Assembly (NCBI GenBank): GCA_900313015.1 | Contig: OMPR01000017.1 | Location: 279,512 to 343,511 of the forward strand | Origin: Rhodobacteraceae bacterium EL53 | Lineage (GTDB): Bacteria > Pseudomonadota > Alphaproteobacteria > Rhodobacterales > Rhodobacteraceae | Length of the DNA: 64,000 bases | Direction: 5' to 3' | Shown here: piece after piece, positions 1 to 8,963 of the stretch | Layout: every line of letters begins with the position of its first letter | Numbering within the stretch: the stretch's first letter is position 1 | Notes under the pieces: generated by a model | Seen by the model: only the letters and a program-made list of their open reading frames with translations | Told to the model about the DNA's origin: nothing | Databases searched by the model: none | Position numbers and translations under genes: made by a program

Positions 1-2
1 CG

Positions 3-761
3 TTTGCTGCTGCATTTGAAGCAGATCGCTGTGATATCTATACTGATGTGGATGGTGTTTATACCACTGACCCGCGCATCTGTGACAAAGCGCGCAAGCT
101 GGACAAGATCTCGTTCGAGGAAATGCTCGAACTGGCCTCATTGGGGGCCAAAGTGTTGCAAACCCGTTCGGTCGAGCTGGCGATGCGCTACAAAGTGAAA
201 CTGCGTGTTCTCTCAAGCTTTGAAGAACAATCTGACGAGGCCGGTACGCTGGTCTGCGACGAGGAGGAAATCATGGAATCCAATGTTGTGGCCGGTGTGG
301 CCTATTCCCGCGACGAAGCCAAGATGACCTTGTTGTCGGTTGCGGATCGCCCTGGCATTGCCGCCACGATCTTTAACGCGCTGTCCGATGGTGGCGTCAA
401 CGTTGATATGATCGTGCAGAACATTTCAGAAGAAGGTCGCACTGATATGACCTTTAGCTGCCCTACAGATCAGGTGGCACGCGCTGAGAAATCGCTGTTG
501 GCGATCAAGGATGCGGGTGAGTTGAACTATGCTGAATTGATTGCAGATACGGATGTGGCAAAAGTGTCTGTCGTTGGTATCGGCATGCGGTCCCAGTCCG
601 GTGTTGCGGCCAAAATGTTCAAGGTGCTCTCGGATGAGGGTATTAATATCAAGGTCATTACAACCTCTGAGATAAAAATTTCCGTATTGATTGATCGGAA
701 ATACATGGAACTTGCTGTTCAGGCACTGCATGATGCTTTTGAACTGGACAAGGCAGCCTGA
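3..761 (+). CDS. lysC: Aspartate kinase, C-terminal part (5' end outside window)
   Basis: Phosphorylates L-aspartate, the first step toward lysine, threonine and methionine. The reading frame is open from base 3, so the N-terminal part of the kinase domain lies outside the window. The end of the kinase domain is visible (motif TDVDGVYTTDPR and a helix ending in LGAKVLQTRSVELA). Two ACT domains follow; one carries DRPGIAATIFNAL and the other SQSGVAAKMFKVLSDEGINI. Such tandem ACT domains bind lysine and/or threonine for feedback inhibition in this family. An internal start could give the short beta polypeptide known from some aspartokinases, but nothing here proves it. ptsP follows on the same strand after 45 bases. 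Confidence 0.95.
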   Translation, partial: FAAAFEADRCDIYTDVDGVYTTDPRICDKARKLDKISFEEMLELASLGAKVLQTRSVELAMRYKVKLRVLSSFEEQSDEAGTLVCDEEEIMESNVVAGVAYSRDEAKMTLLSVADRPGIAATIFNALSDGGVNVDMIVQNISEEGRTDMTFSCPTDQVARAEKSLLAIKDAGELNYAELIADTDVAKVSVVGIGMRSQSGVAAKMFKVLSDEGINIKVITTSEIKISVLIDRKYMELAVQALHDAFELDKAA

Positions 762-806
762 GCAAAACGCCAAGGGCCTGCCTGACTGAGATAAGGTGAC
801 AGGCCC

Positions 807-3050
807 ATGGCGGACGGCACAGAAAGTGAATCCCGCAAGCTGCTTGGTCGGCTGCGTGAAGCGATGGCCAGCGATGACGCTGGTCAAGCGCGCTTGGATA
901 AGATCACCCATTTGATTGCGGACAGTATGGGCAGCGAAGTCTGCTCGGTCTATTTGTTCCGTGATTCTGATACTTTAGAGCTCTGTGCGACCGAAGGGTT
1001 GCAATCGGAGTCTGTCCACCAGACACGTCTGCGGATGGGCGAAGGTCTGGTCGGGCGGGTGGCCAAGTACAGCAAAGTTATTAATACCCCTGACGCTCCG
1101 TCGACCAAAGGGTTCCGCTATATGCCGGAAACCGGCGAAGAACGGTTTTCGTCTTTCCTTGGGATACCGATTCAGCGGCTTGGCGAAAAGCTTGGCGTGT
1201 TGGTTGTTCAATCTCGTGAGGCGCGCGAGTTTTCAGCTGACGAAGTGTATGCTTTGGAAGTGGTTGCGATGGTCATTGCTGAAATGACCGAGCTTGGTGC
1301 TTTTGTGGGCGAGGGTGCGGCCTTGTCGCCCTTGCATCAACAATCTGTCTTGTTGCGTGGCGGAACCGGTCAAGAAGGCGCTGCCGAAGGACACGTGCTG
1401 TTGCACGAACCCCGCGTCGTTATCACTAATCCTATTGCTGATGATCCGGTACGCGAAGTTGAGCGCCTAAACGGTGCGGTTGAAGAGCTGCGCGTGGGCG
1501 TAGATAAGATGCTCGAGATGTCCCAAAATGGGGACAAAGAACAGCTGCAAGTTCTAGAAGCGTATCGGATGTTTGCTAATTCCAAGGGTTGGATGCGGCG
1601 CATGGAGGAAGACATCTCGCGGGGGTTGAGTGCCGAAGCCGCCGTCGAGAAAGAGCAATCACAGGCGCGCGCGCGGATGGAGCAAGTCAACGACCCCTAT
1701 CTGCGTGAGCGTTTGGCCGATCTTGACGACCTAAGCAACCGACTATTGCGTATTTTGACCGGGCAAGGTGTTCAATCCGGGGCAGAGCATCCAGCAGATG
1801 CCATTTTGGTGGCCCGGAATATTGGACCCGGCGAATTGCTGGAATATGGACGTGCCCTTAAAGGGATCGTGCTGGAAGAAGGCTCGGTCGGGTCTCATGC
1901 AGCGATCGTTGCGCGTGCATTGGCGATTCCTTTGGTTGTTCATGCGGAACGGATCACGACCGAAGCTTTGAATGGCGATCATGTCATGGTGGACGGGGAT
2001 CAGGGCATTGTGCACTTGCGCCCAGATGACTCGGTTGTGACTGCATTTCGAGACAAAATTGCGATGCAAGCTGACGCGCAGGCTCGCTATGTCTCTATCC
2101 GGGATACGCCCGCAGTGACCCGTGATGGGACGCGGATCAACATGGTGATGAACGCGGGATTGATGGCTGATTTGCCGTCCCTGGATAATTCTGGCGCCGA
2201 AGGGGTTGGCCTGTTTCGAACCGAATTGCAGTTTCTTGTGCGTAACCAGATGCCAAAGCGATCTGAATTGTCAGCTCTGTATTCCCGAGTATTGGACGCG
2301 GCGCATGGCAAACGCGTTGTGTTTCGGACCTTAGACATCGGGTCGGACAAGGTGCTGCCCTATATGAAGCCTACGGATGAACCGAACCCTGCATTGGGGT
2401 GGCGGGCAATACGGGTTGGCTTGGACAAACCGGGCGTGATGCGTATGCAGCTGCAGGCGTTGATGCGAGCGGCGAATGGCCGACCTTTGACGATCATGTT
2501 CCCGTTTGTTGCACAGTTTGAAGAGTATCGCGCAGCGCGTGCTGAGGTGGATAAGACAATCGCGCGCGAAAAGAAACTTGGTCACATACTGCCTGAAACG
2601 ATTGAGGTCGGGGCGATGCTGGAAACGCCATCGTTGGCCTTTGCACCGCAGAAGTTCTTTGACGAGGTGGGGTTTGTTTCAATAGGGGGCAACGACCTAA
2701 AGCAGTTCTTCTTTGCAGCAGACCGTGAAAATGAACGGGTACGCCGGCGGTATGATACGCTCAATGTGAGCTTTCTGACCTTTATTGAAAGGATTGTAGA
2801 GCGCTGTGCTCTGTCCGGAACGCCACTAAGTTTTTGTGGCGAAGACGCCGGGCGTCCGATCGAGGCCTTGTGTCTGGCTGCGATGGGGCTTCGGACGCTT
2901 TCTATGCGGCCAGCATCAATTGGACCTGTTAAGAGCTTGCTTTTGCGATCTAACCTTGAAGAGATCAGAAAGATTATTTCTGATGCACGCCACCGTGGCG
3001 AGCAATCTGTAAGGCCTGCTGTGATGGAGTGGTTGCGTACACAAGGCTGA
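807..3050 (+). CDS. ptsP: Phosphoenolpyruvate-protein phosphotransferase PtsP (EI-Ntr)
   Basis: First enzyme of the nitrogen-related phosphotransferase relay: it takes phosphate from PEP and passes it to the HPr-like protein NPr and then EIIA-Ntr. The 747-residue protein has an N-terminal GAF domain (roughly residues 20-155), which in this family senses glutamine or 2-oxoglutarate. An EI N-terminal domain and a PEP-utiliser swivelling domain follow, the latter with the phosphorylated histidine in GSHAAIVAR (His364). A C-terminal PEP-binding barrel has the motifs GVGLFRTE, FRTLDIGSDK and SFCGEDAG. Length and order match EI-Ntr rather than sugar EI, which lacks GAF. The position behind lysC is common in alphaproteobacteria. 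Confidence 0.95.
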   Translation: MADGTESESRKLLGRLREAMASDDAGQARLDKITHLIADSMGSEVCSVYLFRDSDTLELCATEGLQSESVHQTRLRMGEGLVGRVAKYSKVINTPDAPSTKGFRYMPETGEERFSSFLGIPIQRLGEKLGVLVVQSREAREFSADEVYALEVVAMVIAEMTELGAFVGEGAALSPLHQQSVLLRGGTGQEGAAEGHVLLHEPRVVITNPIADDPVREVERLNGAVEELRVGVDKMLEMSQNGDKEQLQVLEAYRMFANSKGWMRRMEEDISRGLSAEAAVEKEQSQARARMEQVNDPYLRERLADLDDLSNRLLRILTGQGVQSGAEHPADAILVARNIGPGELLEYGRALKGIVLEEGSVGSHAAIVARALAIPLVVHAERITTEALNGDHVMVDGDQGIVHLRPDDSVVTAFRDKIAMQADAQARYVSIRDTPAVTRDGTRINMVMNAGLMADLPSLDNSGAEGVGLFRTELQFLVRNQMPKRSELSALYSRVLDAAHGKRVVFRTLDIGSDKVLPYMKPTDEPNPALGWRAIRVGLDKPGVMRMQLQALMRAANGRPLTIMFPFVAQFEEYRAARAEVDKTIAREKKLGHILPETIEVGAMLETPSLAFAPQKFFDEVGFVSIGGNDLKQFFFAADRENERVRRRYDTLNVSFLTFIERIVERCALSGTPLSFCGEDAGRPIEALCLAAMGLRTLSMRPASIGPVKSLLLRSNLEEIRKIISDARHRGEQSVRPAVMEWLRTQG

Positions 3051-3249
3051 ACCATGGAATTCAATCTATGCGCACGAATTTAGTCGTGAACTCAATGAAT
3101 TGGGATCAATAGCTGAGGCGATGGTTTCGGCTCAGGGCATTCCCGGTCTCAGGTATTTTGGCCCTGAACCCCTGCAATGAGAGGTGGAATCGGATCAATG
3201 AGGGATATTTCGATTGTCTTTTTATGGCTTCTTGGGAGCCTCCTGGTGG

Positions 3250-3285
3250 AAAAAGTTGAAGTTTAATGTCTTTTCTCAACTTTTT
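3250..3285. terminator. Bidirectional terminator-like hairpin
   Basis: A perfect 10-base inverted repeat, AAAAAGTTGA at 3250-3259 and TCAACTTTTT at 3276-3285, is separated by 16 bases. The arms themselves supply a T run on either strand, so it could stop ptsP transcription from the left and the exporter from the right. The stem is AT-rich and the loop long, so strength is uncertain. Confidence 0.5.
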
Positions 3286-3301
3286 GGGTGATGCAAGGGA
3301 A

Positions 3302-3328
3302 AGAGCGCGCATTTTCAATGCTCGCTCT
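3302..3328 (-). terminator. Hairpin downstream of ABC exporter gene
   Basis: Nested inverted repeat: AGAGCG (3302-3307) pairs with CGCTCT (3323-3328) and GCATT (3309-3313) pairs with AATGC (3317-3321), with one mismatch between them and a 3-base loop. It lies about 42 bases after the exporter stop. On the minus strand it is followed by a pyrimidine-rich tail, so it is the likelier terminator of that gene. Confidence 0.5.
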
Positions 3329-3369
3329 TCTCTATTTACCCGATCGCTGGGTTTGGAAACCCGACCGCT

Positions 3370-5229
3370 TCAGGATCCAAAGATCTTGTTCATCAAGCGG
3401 CGGTGCCACGGTGTTTGAGATGGGTCATGATCTGGCTGTCTTGACGAAAGGGCAGCGGCCCCTTGTGGATCGATGATGGTTTTTCCGTCTTCGAACTGAA
3501 GCCGATACAGATCGGCATACATACCGCCACGGGCCAAAAGATCCTCGTGGCTGCCCTGATCAATCACAGCGCCGCGATCCATGACAACGATTTTGTCAGC
3601 GTTTCGGATGGTCGACAAACGGTGCGCGATAACGATGGTCGTACGTCCACCTGACAAGCGATCCAAGGCTTCTTGAACAACTTTTTCGGATTGGGCATCC
3701 AACGCGCTGGTTGCTTCGTCCAAGAGCAGAATTGGCGTGTCACGCAACAGCGCACGAGCAATGACAACGCGCTGACGCTGACCACCGGACAGTGCAGAGC
3801 CGCGAGGCCCAACGAGGGTCTCCAACCCATCGGCCAGTTTTGGAAGAAAGTCAGACACATGCGCTGCGTCCAGAACTGCTTCCAATTGCTCATCCGTGAC
3901 ATCAGTTCGACCGAGAAGGATGTTCTCACGCAGGCTTTCGTCAAACAGCAACGCTTCTTGTGTCACGACAGAAAAGAGATCGCGCAATTTCGGCAGTGCC
4001 ATATTCTGCACGGCGATGCCGCCAACTTGGACAGATCCGTTTTGGGGATCTACCAACCGCGTCAACAAGTTGAAGATTGTCGATTTTCCCGCCCCTGAGG
4101 CCCCGACCAAAGCCGTAGTTTTACCAGCTTCAGCGGTCAGGGTCAGATCCCGTAAGATTTTAGCCTCTCCATAGTTGAGACAAACATTCGTCAGCGTAAC
4201 TTCAGGGCGCCCCGACGGCGCGGCGACAGGGTTGGCCGGGGAGACCATTTTTATGGGTGCATCCATCAGCTCTTTAAGGCGTTCCAATGCGGCAGCCGCA
4301 GCTTGCCACGCACCACTCATCGAGGCGAGGCGACGCATTGGATCAAACAACAGGCCGATGGCGGTGAAAAAGCTCATGAATTCACCCACAGTCTTTTCAC
4401 CGGCAATGATTTCGTGGCCGCCGTAAAACAGCACGCCCATGAAGCCAAGTCCAGCCATCACATCCATCGCCCCAGTGATGGAAGCGGTTCCAAACAAGGC
4501 TCGGATCTCGGACCGTACAAACCAGGACATCTGATCGTCAAAGCGTTTTTGTTGATACGCTTCGAGACTGTTCAGTTTGATTGGGATGATCCCATGAAAA
4601 ATCTCGTCCAATCGCGTTGCCAGTGAGGCACCCAAATCGCGTGCGGCCGAAGCCTTTTTGCGTACATATTTTTGTGCGGCCCCAACGGGGAGCAGTAGGA
4701 GAGGTACGCCAACCAGCATGATCAGTGTCCAGACCAGATCAACATTGATTGCAACGCCCAACAAAACGATCAGTGAAATGACATCTCGACCTGCGCCGGT
4801 CACGATCATCTGCCAAACTTGGTTGACGGCTCCGACGTCCGTTTGAACGCGCTGGATCAAAAATCCGGGCGGGTGTTCTTGATGGAATGAGGTATCTTGC
4901 TGGATCAGGCGGCGAAGCAAATCGCTGCGCAGATGAGCTGCGGTGGTTTGTGTGATTTTGGCCAGCAGCACCTTTTGAGCAACACCGGCGCCGCCCCGGA
5001 TCACAAATATCAGCAGGAAAGCTAGGCTTACCCACTTTAGGGCATCGGTGTTCCCTGCCACAAAAACAGTGTCGAACATCGGTTGCATCATATAGCTCAG
5101 CGCGCCAACCATCGAACCTTCGAGCAGCATAAAGAACATGGCGATGGCAAGGACGCCGATGTGGTGACGCAGATAGTCACGCCATAGCCAGCCCAACAGC
5201 TCGCGCGAAGATTTTTGTTTGGCGCTCAT
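3370..5229 (-). CDS. ABC exporter, fused permease and ATPase (MsbA/lipid-exporter type)
   Basis: A half-size exporter (619 residues) that would work as a homodimer in the inner membrane. The N-terminal half has about six hydrophobic segments (residues 25-310). The ATPase half has Walker A GASGAGKST (376-384), a Q-loop glutamine near 424, signature LSGGQ (480-484), Walker B ILLLDE (500-505) and an H-loop histidine (536), so all catalytic parts are present. Family members carry lipid A, lipids, peptides or drugs. The sequence resembles the MsbA-like group but does not fix the substrate. It is convergent with ptsP and divergent from the aminotransferase gene at 5395. Confidence 0.85.
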   Translation of the reverse strand: MSAKQKSSRELLGWLWRDYLRHHIGVLAIAMFFMLLEGSMVGALSYMMQPMFDTVFVAGNTDALKWVSLAFLLIFVIRGGAGVAQKVLLAKITQTTAAHLRSDLLRRLIQQDTSFHQEHPPGFLIQRVQTDVGAVNQVWQMIVTGAGRDVISLIVLLGVAINVDLVWTLIMLVGVPLLLLPVGAAQKYVRKKASAARDLGASLATRLDEIFHGIIPIKLNSLEAYQQKRFDDQMSWFVRSEIRALFGTASITGAMDVMAGLGFMGVLFYGGHEIIAGEKTVGEFMSFFTAIGLLFDPMRRLASMSGAWQAAAAALERLKELMDAPIKMVSPANPVAAPSGRPEVTLTNVCLNYGEAKILRDLTLTAEAGKTTALVGASGAGKSTIFNLLTRLVDPQNGSVQVGGIAVQNMALPKLRDLFSVVTQEALLFDESLRENILLGRTDVTDEQLEAVLDAAHVSDFLPKLADGLETLVGPRGSALSGGQRQRVVIARALLRDTPILLLDEATSALDAQSEKVVQEALDRLSGGRTTIVIAHRLSTIRNADKIVVMDRGAVIDQGSHEDLLARGGMYADLYRLQFEDGKTIIDPQGAAALSSRQPDHDPSQTPWHRRLMNKIFGS

Positions 5230-5394
5230 GGTTTTGCTTTCTGGAGGGGGAAGGGATCTGTCTGCACTACATCTCTCATGACTATTTCATTTAATCCGCT
5301 CAGGGATTTGGTGCAAGCTTCGCCTATGAGCCAAGACTGATTGACGTTGCTCATCTCCTGGCTAGGGTGTGCCCTAACAGGAGAATGCAAAGAC

Positions 5395-6603
5395 ATGACA
5401 CAGGATCTGAGAGTCGCGCAGGGTCGCGGGTATCTGGCCATTCCGGGCCCATCTGTGATGCCGGATGCGGTATTGCGGGCGATGCATCGGGCCTCCCCGA
5501 ATATTTACGAAGGCGAATTGCTGGACATGATGGAGCCGCTGACGGCAGATTTGCGTCGTGTGGCCCGCACCAAGCATCATGTGGCCATTTATATCGCGAA
5601 TGGTCATGGCGCATGGGAGGCGGCACTGGCAAATGTGATCGCCCCTGGCGAACGGGTTCTGGTGCCTGCGACCGGCCGATTTGGTATTGGGTGGGGTGAA
5701 ATGGCTACGGGTTTGGGGGCTGACGTTCAGGTTTTGGATTTCGGCAAATCCAACCCTTGGGATCTGGACCAGATCGCTGAGGAACTGCGGGCCGATGCTG
5801 GCCATCAGATCAAAGCCGTGCTCGCGGTGCATGTGGACACTTCAAGTTCGGTCCGCAACGACGTGCCGGCACTGCGCGCCGTTTTGGATGAGGTGGGCCA
5901 CCCTGCCTTGCTAATGGCGGATTGCATCGCGTCGTTGGGGTGTGATGAGTTCGAAATGGACGCTTGGGGCGTCGATGTGATGGTGACGGGCAGTCAAAAA
6001 GGATTGATGGTGCCCCCCGGCATGGGTTTTGTGTTCTTTAACGAAAAAGCAGCCGCAAAACGGTCCGTGATGTCTCGAGTTTCGAGATATTGGGATTGGG
6101 TTCCTCGTGCGAACCCAGAGGAATTTTTCCAGTACTTCGGAGGTACAGCCCCAACCCACCACCTTTATGGGCTACGGGCCGCATTAGACATGATCCATGA
6201 GGAGGGCATCGAACATGTTTGGGCCCGCCATCAGCGATTGGCGCAAGCAATCTGGGCAGCATGTGAAACTTGGTCTGAGAACGGTGAGTTGCGTTTGAAT
6301 GTCACTGATCGAACTTTTCGATCGCATGCCGTGACAGCTTTGCGTCTGGATGCACCTAACGGCACAGCACTGCGCAATTGGGTTCAAAAAAACTTGGGTC
6401 TGACCTTGGGGATTGGTTTAGGCATAGCCGAACCCGGTGACCCGGCGAGGGACGCCTTTTTCCGCTTGGGTCACATGGGACATGTGAACGGGCAAATGAT
6501 AATGGGCGTTCTTGGTGGTATTCAAGCGGGCCTGAGCGCACTGGACATTCCACACGGTCGCGGCGCGGTGGAAGCCGCCGCCGCCGTAATTGCAGGGCGC
6601 TAG
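5395..6603 (+). CDS. Class V PLP aminotransferase (serine-glyoxylate / alanine-glyoxylate type)
   Basis: A fold-type I transaminase of 402 residues. Its opening (GYLAIPGPSVMPDAV) and the lysine motif TGSQKGLM (Lys202, predicted to bind pyridoxal phosphate) match the serine-glyoxylate / serine-pyruvate family, which moves amino groups between serine or alanine and glyoxylate or pyruvate. The start chosen is ATG 5395, with AGGAGA at 5379-5384; the open frame runs further upstream but without a ribosome binding site. The serine cycle is not otherwise visible in the window, so the true substrate is unknown. The stop codon interlocks with that of the convergent gene in a shared CTAG. Confidence 0.85.
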   Translation: MTQDLRVAQGRGYLAIPGPSVMPDAVLRAMHRASPNIYEGELLDMMEPLTADLRRVARTKHHVAIYIANGHGAWEAALANVIAPGERVLVPATGRFGIGWGEMATGLGADVQVLDFGKSNPWDLDQIAEELRADAGHQIKAVLAVHVDTSSSVRNDVPALRAVLDEVGHPALLMADCIASLGCDEFEMDAWGVDVMVTGSQKGLMVPPGMGFVFFNEKAAAKRSVMSRVSRYWDWVPRANPEEFFQYFGGTAPTHHLYGLRAALDMIHEEGIEHVWARHQRLAQAIWAACETWSENGELRLNVTDRTFRSHAVTALRLDAPNGTALRNWVQKNLGLTLGIGLGIAEPGDPARDAFFRLGHMGHVNGQMIMGVLGGIQAGLSALDIPHGRGAVEAAAAVIAGR

Positions 6604-7718
6604 CGCCCAGTTGCTGCGCGCGCTGCCGCCAGGGCATTCGGCAGGGCGGCAGCAAATTGTTTCAGATCTGATGCCGGGCCACAGCTGACACGAATGCATC
6701 GGTTTTGAGGTTCGGCAAATGGCATGCGTACAAAAAGGCCAGCCTCGATCAATGCATCAAGGGTGGCCTTTGCAAAAGCTCCATCATGACCACAATCGAT
6801 TGCGACGAAATTAGTGGCCGATGGAAGTGGTGTTAGGCCGTTGTCGTGCGCAATTTGGCTCAGCCTATCCCGCGCGTTAGTGATTTCAGACTGCACATGG
6901 GTCAACCAATCGCTATCTGCTAGTGCAGCAAGGGCTCCGGCCTGCGCAGAGCGGTTCATTCCAAAATGATTGCGCACTTTGTTAAAGGCTGAAATTAGCC
7001 CCGGCGCCCCTAGGGCATAGCCCACGCGCGCGCCCGCCAAACCGTAGGCTTTGGAAAACGTGCGCATCCGGATGACACGGGGATCATTGATATCAACAGG
7101 TGCGGCGGTTCCGTTAGGGGCGCATTCGACATAGGCTTCGTCGAGCACCAAGAGGCACCCCTCGGGCAACGCGTCCATCGCGGTGACGATGTCTGCCCCT
7201 CGATGCCAGCTTGCCATAGGATTATCGGGGTTCGCGAGGTAAACAAGCTTTGCATCTACCTCGGCTGCTTTGGCAAACAGTGACGCGGGATCTTCGTGAT
7301 CGTCTTCATAGGGAACTGTATGCAACACACCGCCAAAACCAGCTACGTGGTAATTGAAGGTGGGATAGGCACCCAAAGAGGTGACAACGCAATCACCGGG
7401 GTTGATCAACAACCGAACGAGATACCCCAAGAGGCCATCGATACCTTCGCCGACGACGATGTTTTCAGGCTGGATCTGATGATGTAACGCCAATGCCTGA
7501 CGAAGGTTATAGTTTTCTGGATCACCGTACATCCACAGATCGGCAGTGGCATCTTGCATAGCGGCAATGGCACGCGGAGAAGGACCAAAGATATTCTCGT
7601 TGGCGCCAAGACGCGCGTCAAAAGGCGCGCCGCGCTGACGCTCTTGCGTCTCGGGGCCGACAAAGGGCACGGTTGCGGGCAAGGATTGGGCAAGCGGGGT
7701 GTAGCGTGGATCACTCAT
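6600..7718 (-). CDS. Class I/II PLP aminotransferase, histidinol-phosphate aminotransferase-like
   Basis: A 372-residue fold-type I aminotransferase with N-terminal motif GANENIFGPSP, the cofactor-binding aspartate and tyrosine in LDEAYVE (Asp193, Tyr196) and the Schiff-base lysine in FSKAYGLAGAR (Lys223). It resembles HisC, but there are no histidine genes around it. Roseobacters usually carry several HisC-like paralogues, some acting on aromatic amino acids, so hisC is not assigned. It overlaps the convergent gene by four bases at the stop codons. Confidence 0.85.
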   Translation of the reverse strand: MSDPRYTPLAQSLPATVPFVGPETQERQRGAPFDARLGANENIFGPSPRAIAAMQDATADLWMYGDPENYNLRQALALHHQIQPENIVVGEGIDGLLGYLVRLLINPGDCVVTSLGAYPTFNYHVAGFGGVLHTVPYEDDHEDPASLFAKAAEVDAKLVYLANPDNPMASWHRGADIVTAMDALPEGCLLVLDEAYVECAPNGTAAPVDINDPRVIRMRTFSKAYGLAGARVGYALGAPGLISAFNKVRNHFGMNRSAQAGALAALADSDWLTHVQSEITNARDRLSQIAHDNGLTPLPSATNFVAIDCGHDGAFAKATLDALIEAGLFVRMPFAEPQNRCIRVSCGPASDLKQFAAALPNALAAARAATGR

Positions 7719-7773
7719 ACCCGCAGATAACCGCAGCGCGACAGCATCGGCAAGCCTCGCGCTGCGTTTTCGA

Positions 7774-8673
7774 TCAGAAGAAGATCAGGTAAATGATGCC
7801 TGCGTAGATGCTGTATTGGATCGCATAGTAGACGGTCGAGTTCCACGCTTTGATCTTTTTACCAAAAGCACGCCCCTTGTAGATCCACGCGAACGCCTTG
7901 TTCACGGCGCCAACTTTGTCGCCAGGCGCGTTCTTTGTCGCCGAAGCAGACATAACCACATTGGAAAAAACGGTGTTGATCCAGTCGATGGGGGCAAAGG
8001 TCACCGGACGTTTGATATCGAGGAATAGAACGATCCGATTCTTGTCCGTCGTGTTAGCAGCATGGTGGATATAGGTTTCGTCAAACATGACGACTTCGCC
8101 ATCGCGCCATGAATAATTTTCACCGTCCACGTTGATATAACAGCCATCGTCGTTTGGGGTTTCCAAGCCCATGTGGTAGCGAACTGAGCCGGCAAAGGGA
8201 TCACGGTGGCGCACCAGAGTTGCCTCGGGAGGGAGGCTTGCGAACATTGCCCCTTTGATCGAGGGAATGTCTTCGACCATTTTCGTTGTGATTGGGCAAG
8301 TATTCGCAGCGGAGTCGAGCGATGAGCCGTACCATTTCAGGTAGAAACGGGTCCACCCCGTTTTAAAGAACGAATTAAAACCGATGTCGTCCAGATCATC
8401 AGAGGCCTTAATCGCGCCTTGCTCGTTCAGGGCCATGGCCTCATCCCGGATGGTTTGCCAATTATCTTGTAGTGGCTTCAATTCAGGGAACAAGGCGGGG
8501 TCTAGGTAGGGCGTCGTTGGAACCTTGGAAAACGCGTAAAACAGACAGTTCAACGGCGCGAACAGATTGGCATGGTCTGTGATCCGGCGGCGTATCAGTT
8601 CGTGACGCAACTTGCCACGCGTTTGGACGTAAACTGAACAAATAATAAAAACCAGAAGCAGGGCGATGCCCAT
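7774..8673 (-). CDS. Aspartyl/asparaginyl beta-hydroxylase family protein, LpxO-like
   Basis: A membrane-anchored Fe(II)/2-oxoglutarate oxygenase. The 299-residue protein has an N-terminal hydrophobic anchor (residues 1-17) and a C-terminal hydrophobic stretch. The iron triad is visible as HRD (His156, Asp158) and a later histidine in YIHHAAN (His203/204), with Arg213 in KNRIVLF placed to bind 2-oxoglutarate. LpxO relatives hydroxylate the secondary acyl chain of lipid A; the same fold also modifies peptidyl Asp/Asn. The start at 8673 is preferred because AAGGAA lies six bases upstream; the longer open frame adds 27 unsupported residues. Confidence 0.8.
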   Translation of the reverse strand: MGIALLLVFIICSVYVQTRGKLRHELIRRRITDHANLFAPLNCLFYAFSKVPTTPYLDPALFPELKPLQDNWQTIRDEAMALNEQGAIKASDDLDDIGFNSFFKTGWTRFYLKWYGSSLDSAANTCPITTKMVEDIPSIKGAMFASLPPEATLVRHRDPFAGSVRYHMGLETPNDDGCYINVDGENYSWRDGEVVMFDETYIHHAANTTDKNRIVLFLDIKRPVTFAPIDWINTVFSNVVMSASATKNAPGDKVGAVNKAFAWIYKGRAFGKKIKAWNSTVYYAIQYSIYAGIIYLIFF

Positions 8674-8812
8674 TCGAAATTCCTTTCTGAAAGATCTGCA
8701 AGAGGGGAGACGGGAGATCCAGATGGCGAGCATATGTGCTGCTAAGGAAAGCATCGCAAGGGGGGGAACGATTTTTAGTGTTCACATTCTTAGTGAGTGA
8801 AACCGTCCGTAC

Positions 8813-8824
8813 GTTTTCGAAAAC
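8813..8824. promoter_or_regulatory. Perfect 12-base palindrome between divergent genes
   Basis: GTTTTCGAAAAC is a perfect palindrome in the divergent gap between the LpxO-like gene (start 8673) and the SMP-30-like gene (start 8964). It could be an operator for either gene, but no regulator is identified and a chance palindrome is possible. Confidence 0.25.
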
Positions 8825-8963
8825 TGCGTTTAACGTTGCAGGGTTGTCTTTACCCTTCTTGGCCATTTGGCATTGCCGGGTTTTGGTGGCAACTCTTGGG
8901 TTGCGTTAGGTGCTGCAGAGCCGCAAGATTTCAACGAAACATGTTCAATCTTAAGGTCATTCT

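Larger units (their letters stand above)
3051..3369. other. Intergenic stretch between ptsP and the ABC exporter
   Basis: There is no credible gene here. A 43-codon open stretch ends at 3180 but has no plausible start codon or ribosome binding site. The right half contains two hairpins (3250-3285 and 3302-3328), annotated separately as terminators for the two convergent genes. Confidence 0.5.

Noticed and set aside
3052-3180. Open stretch after ptsP that reads like protein
   Set aside because: It has no ATG or GTG start and no binding site, and only a TTG far inside; possibly a relic but not supportable as a gene.
5341-5369. Possible promoter TTGACG ... TAGGGT before the aminotransferase
   Set aside because: The -10 match is weak and the spacing short, so it was not listed as a feature.
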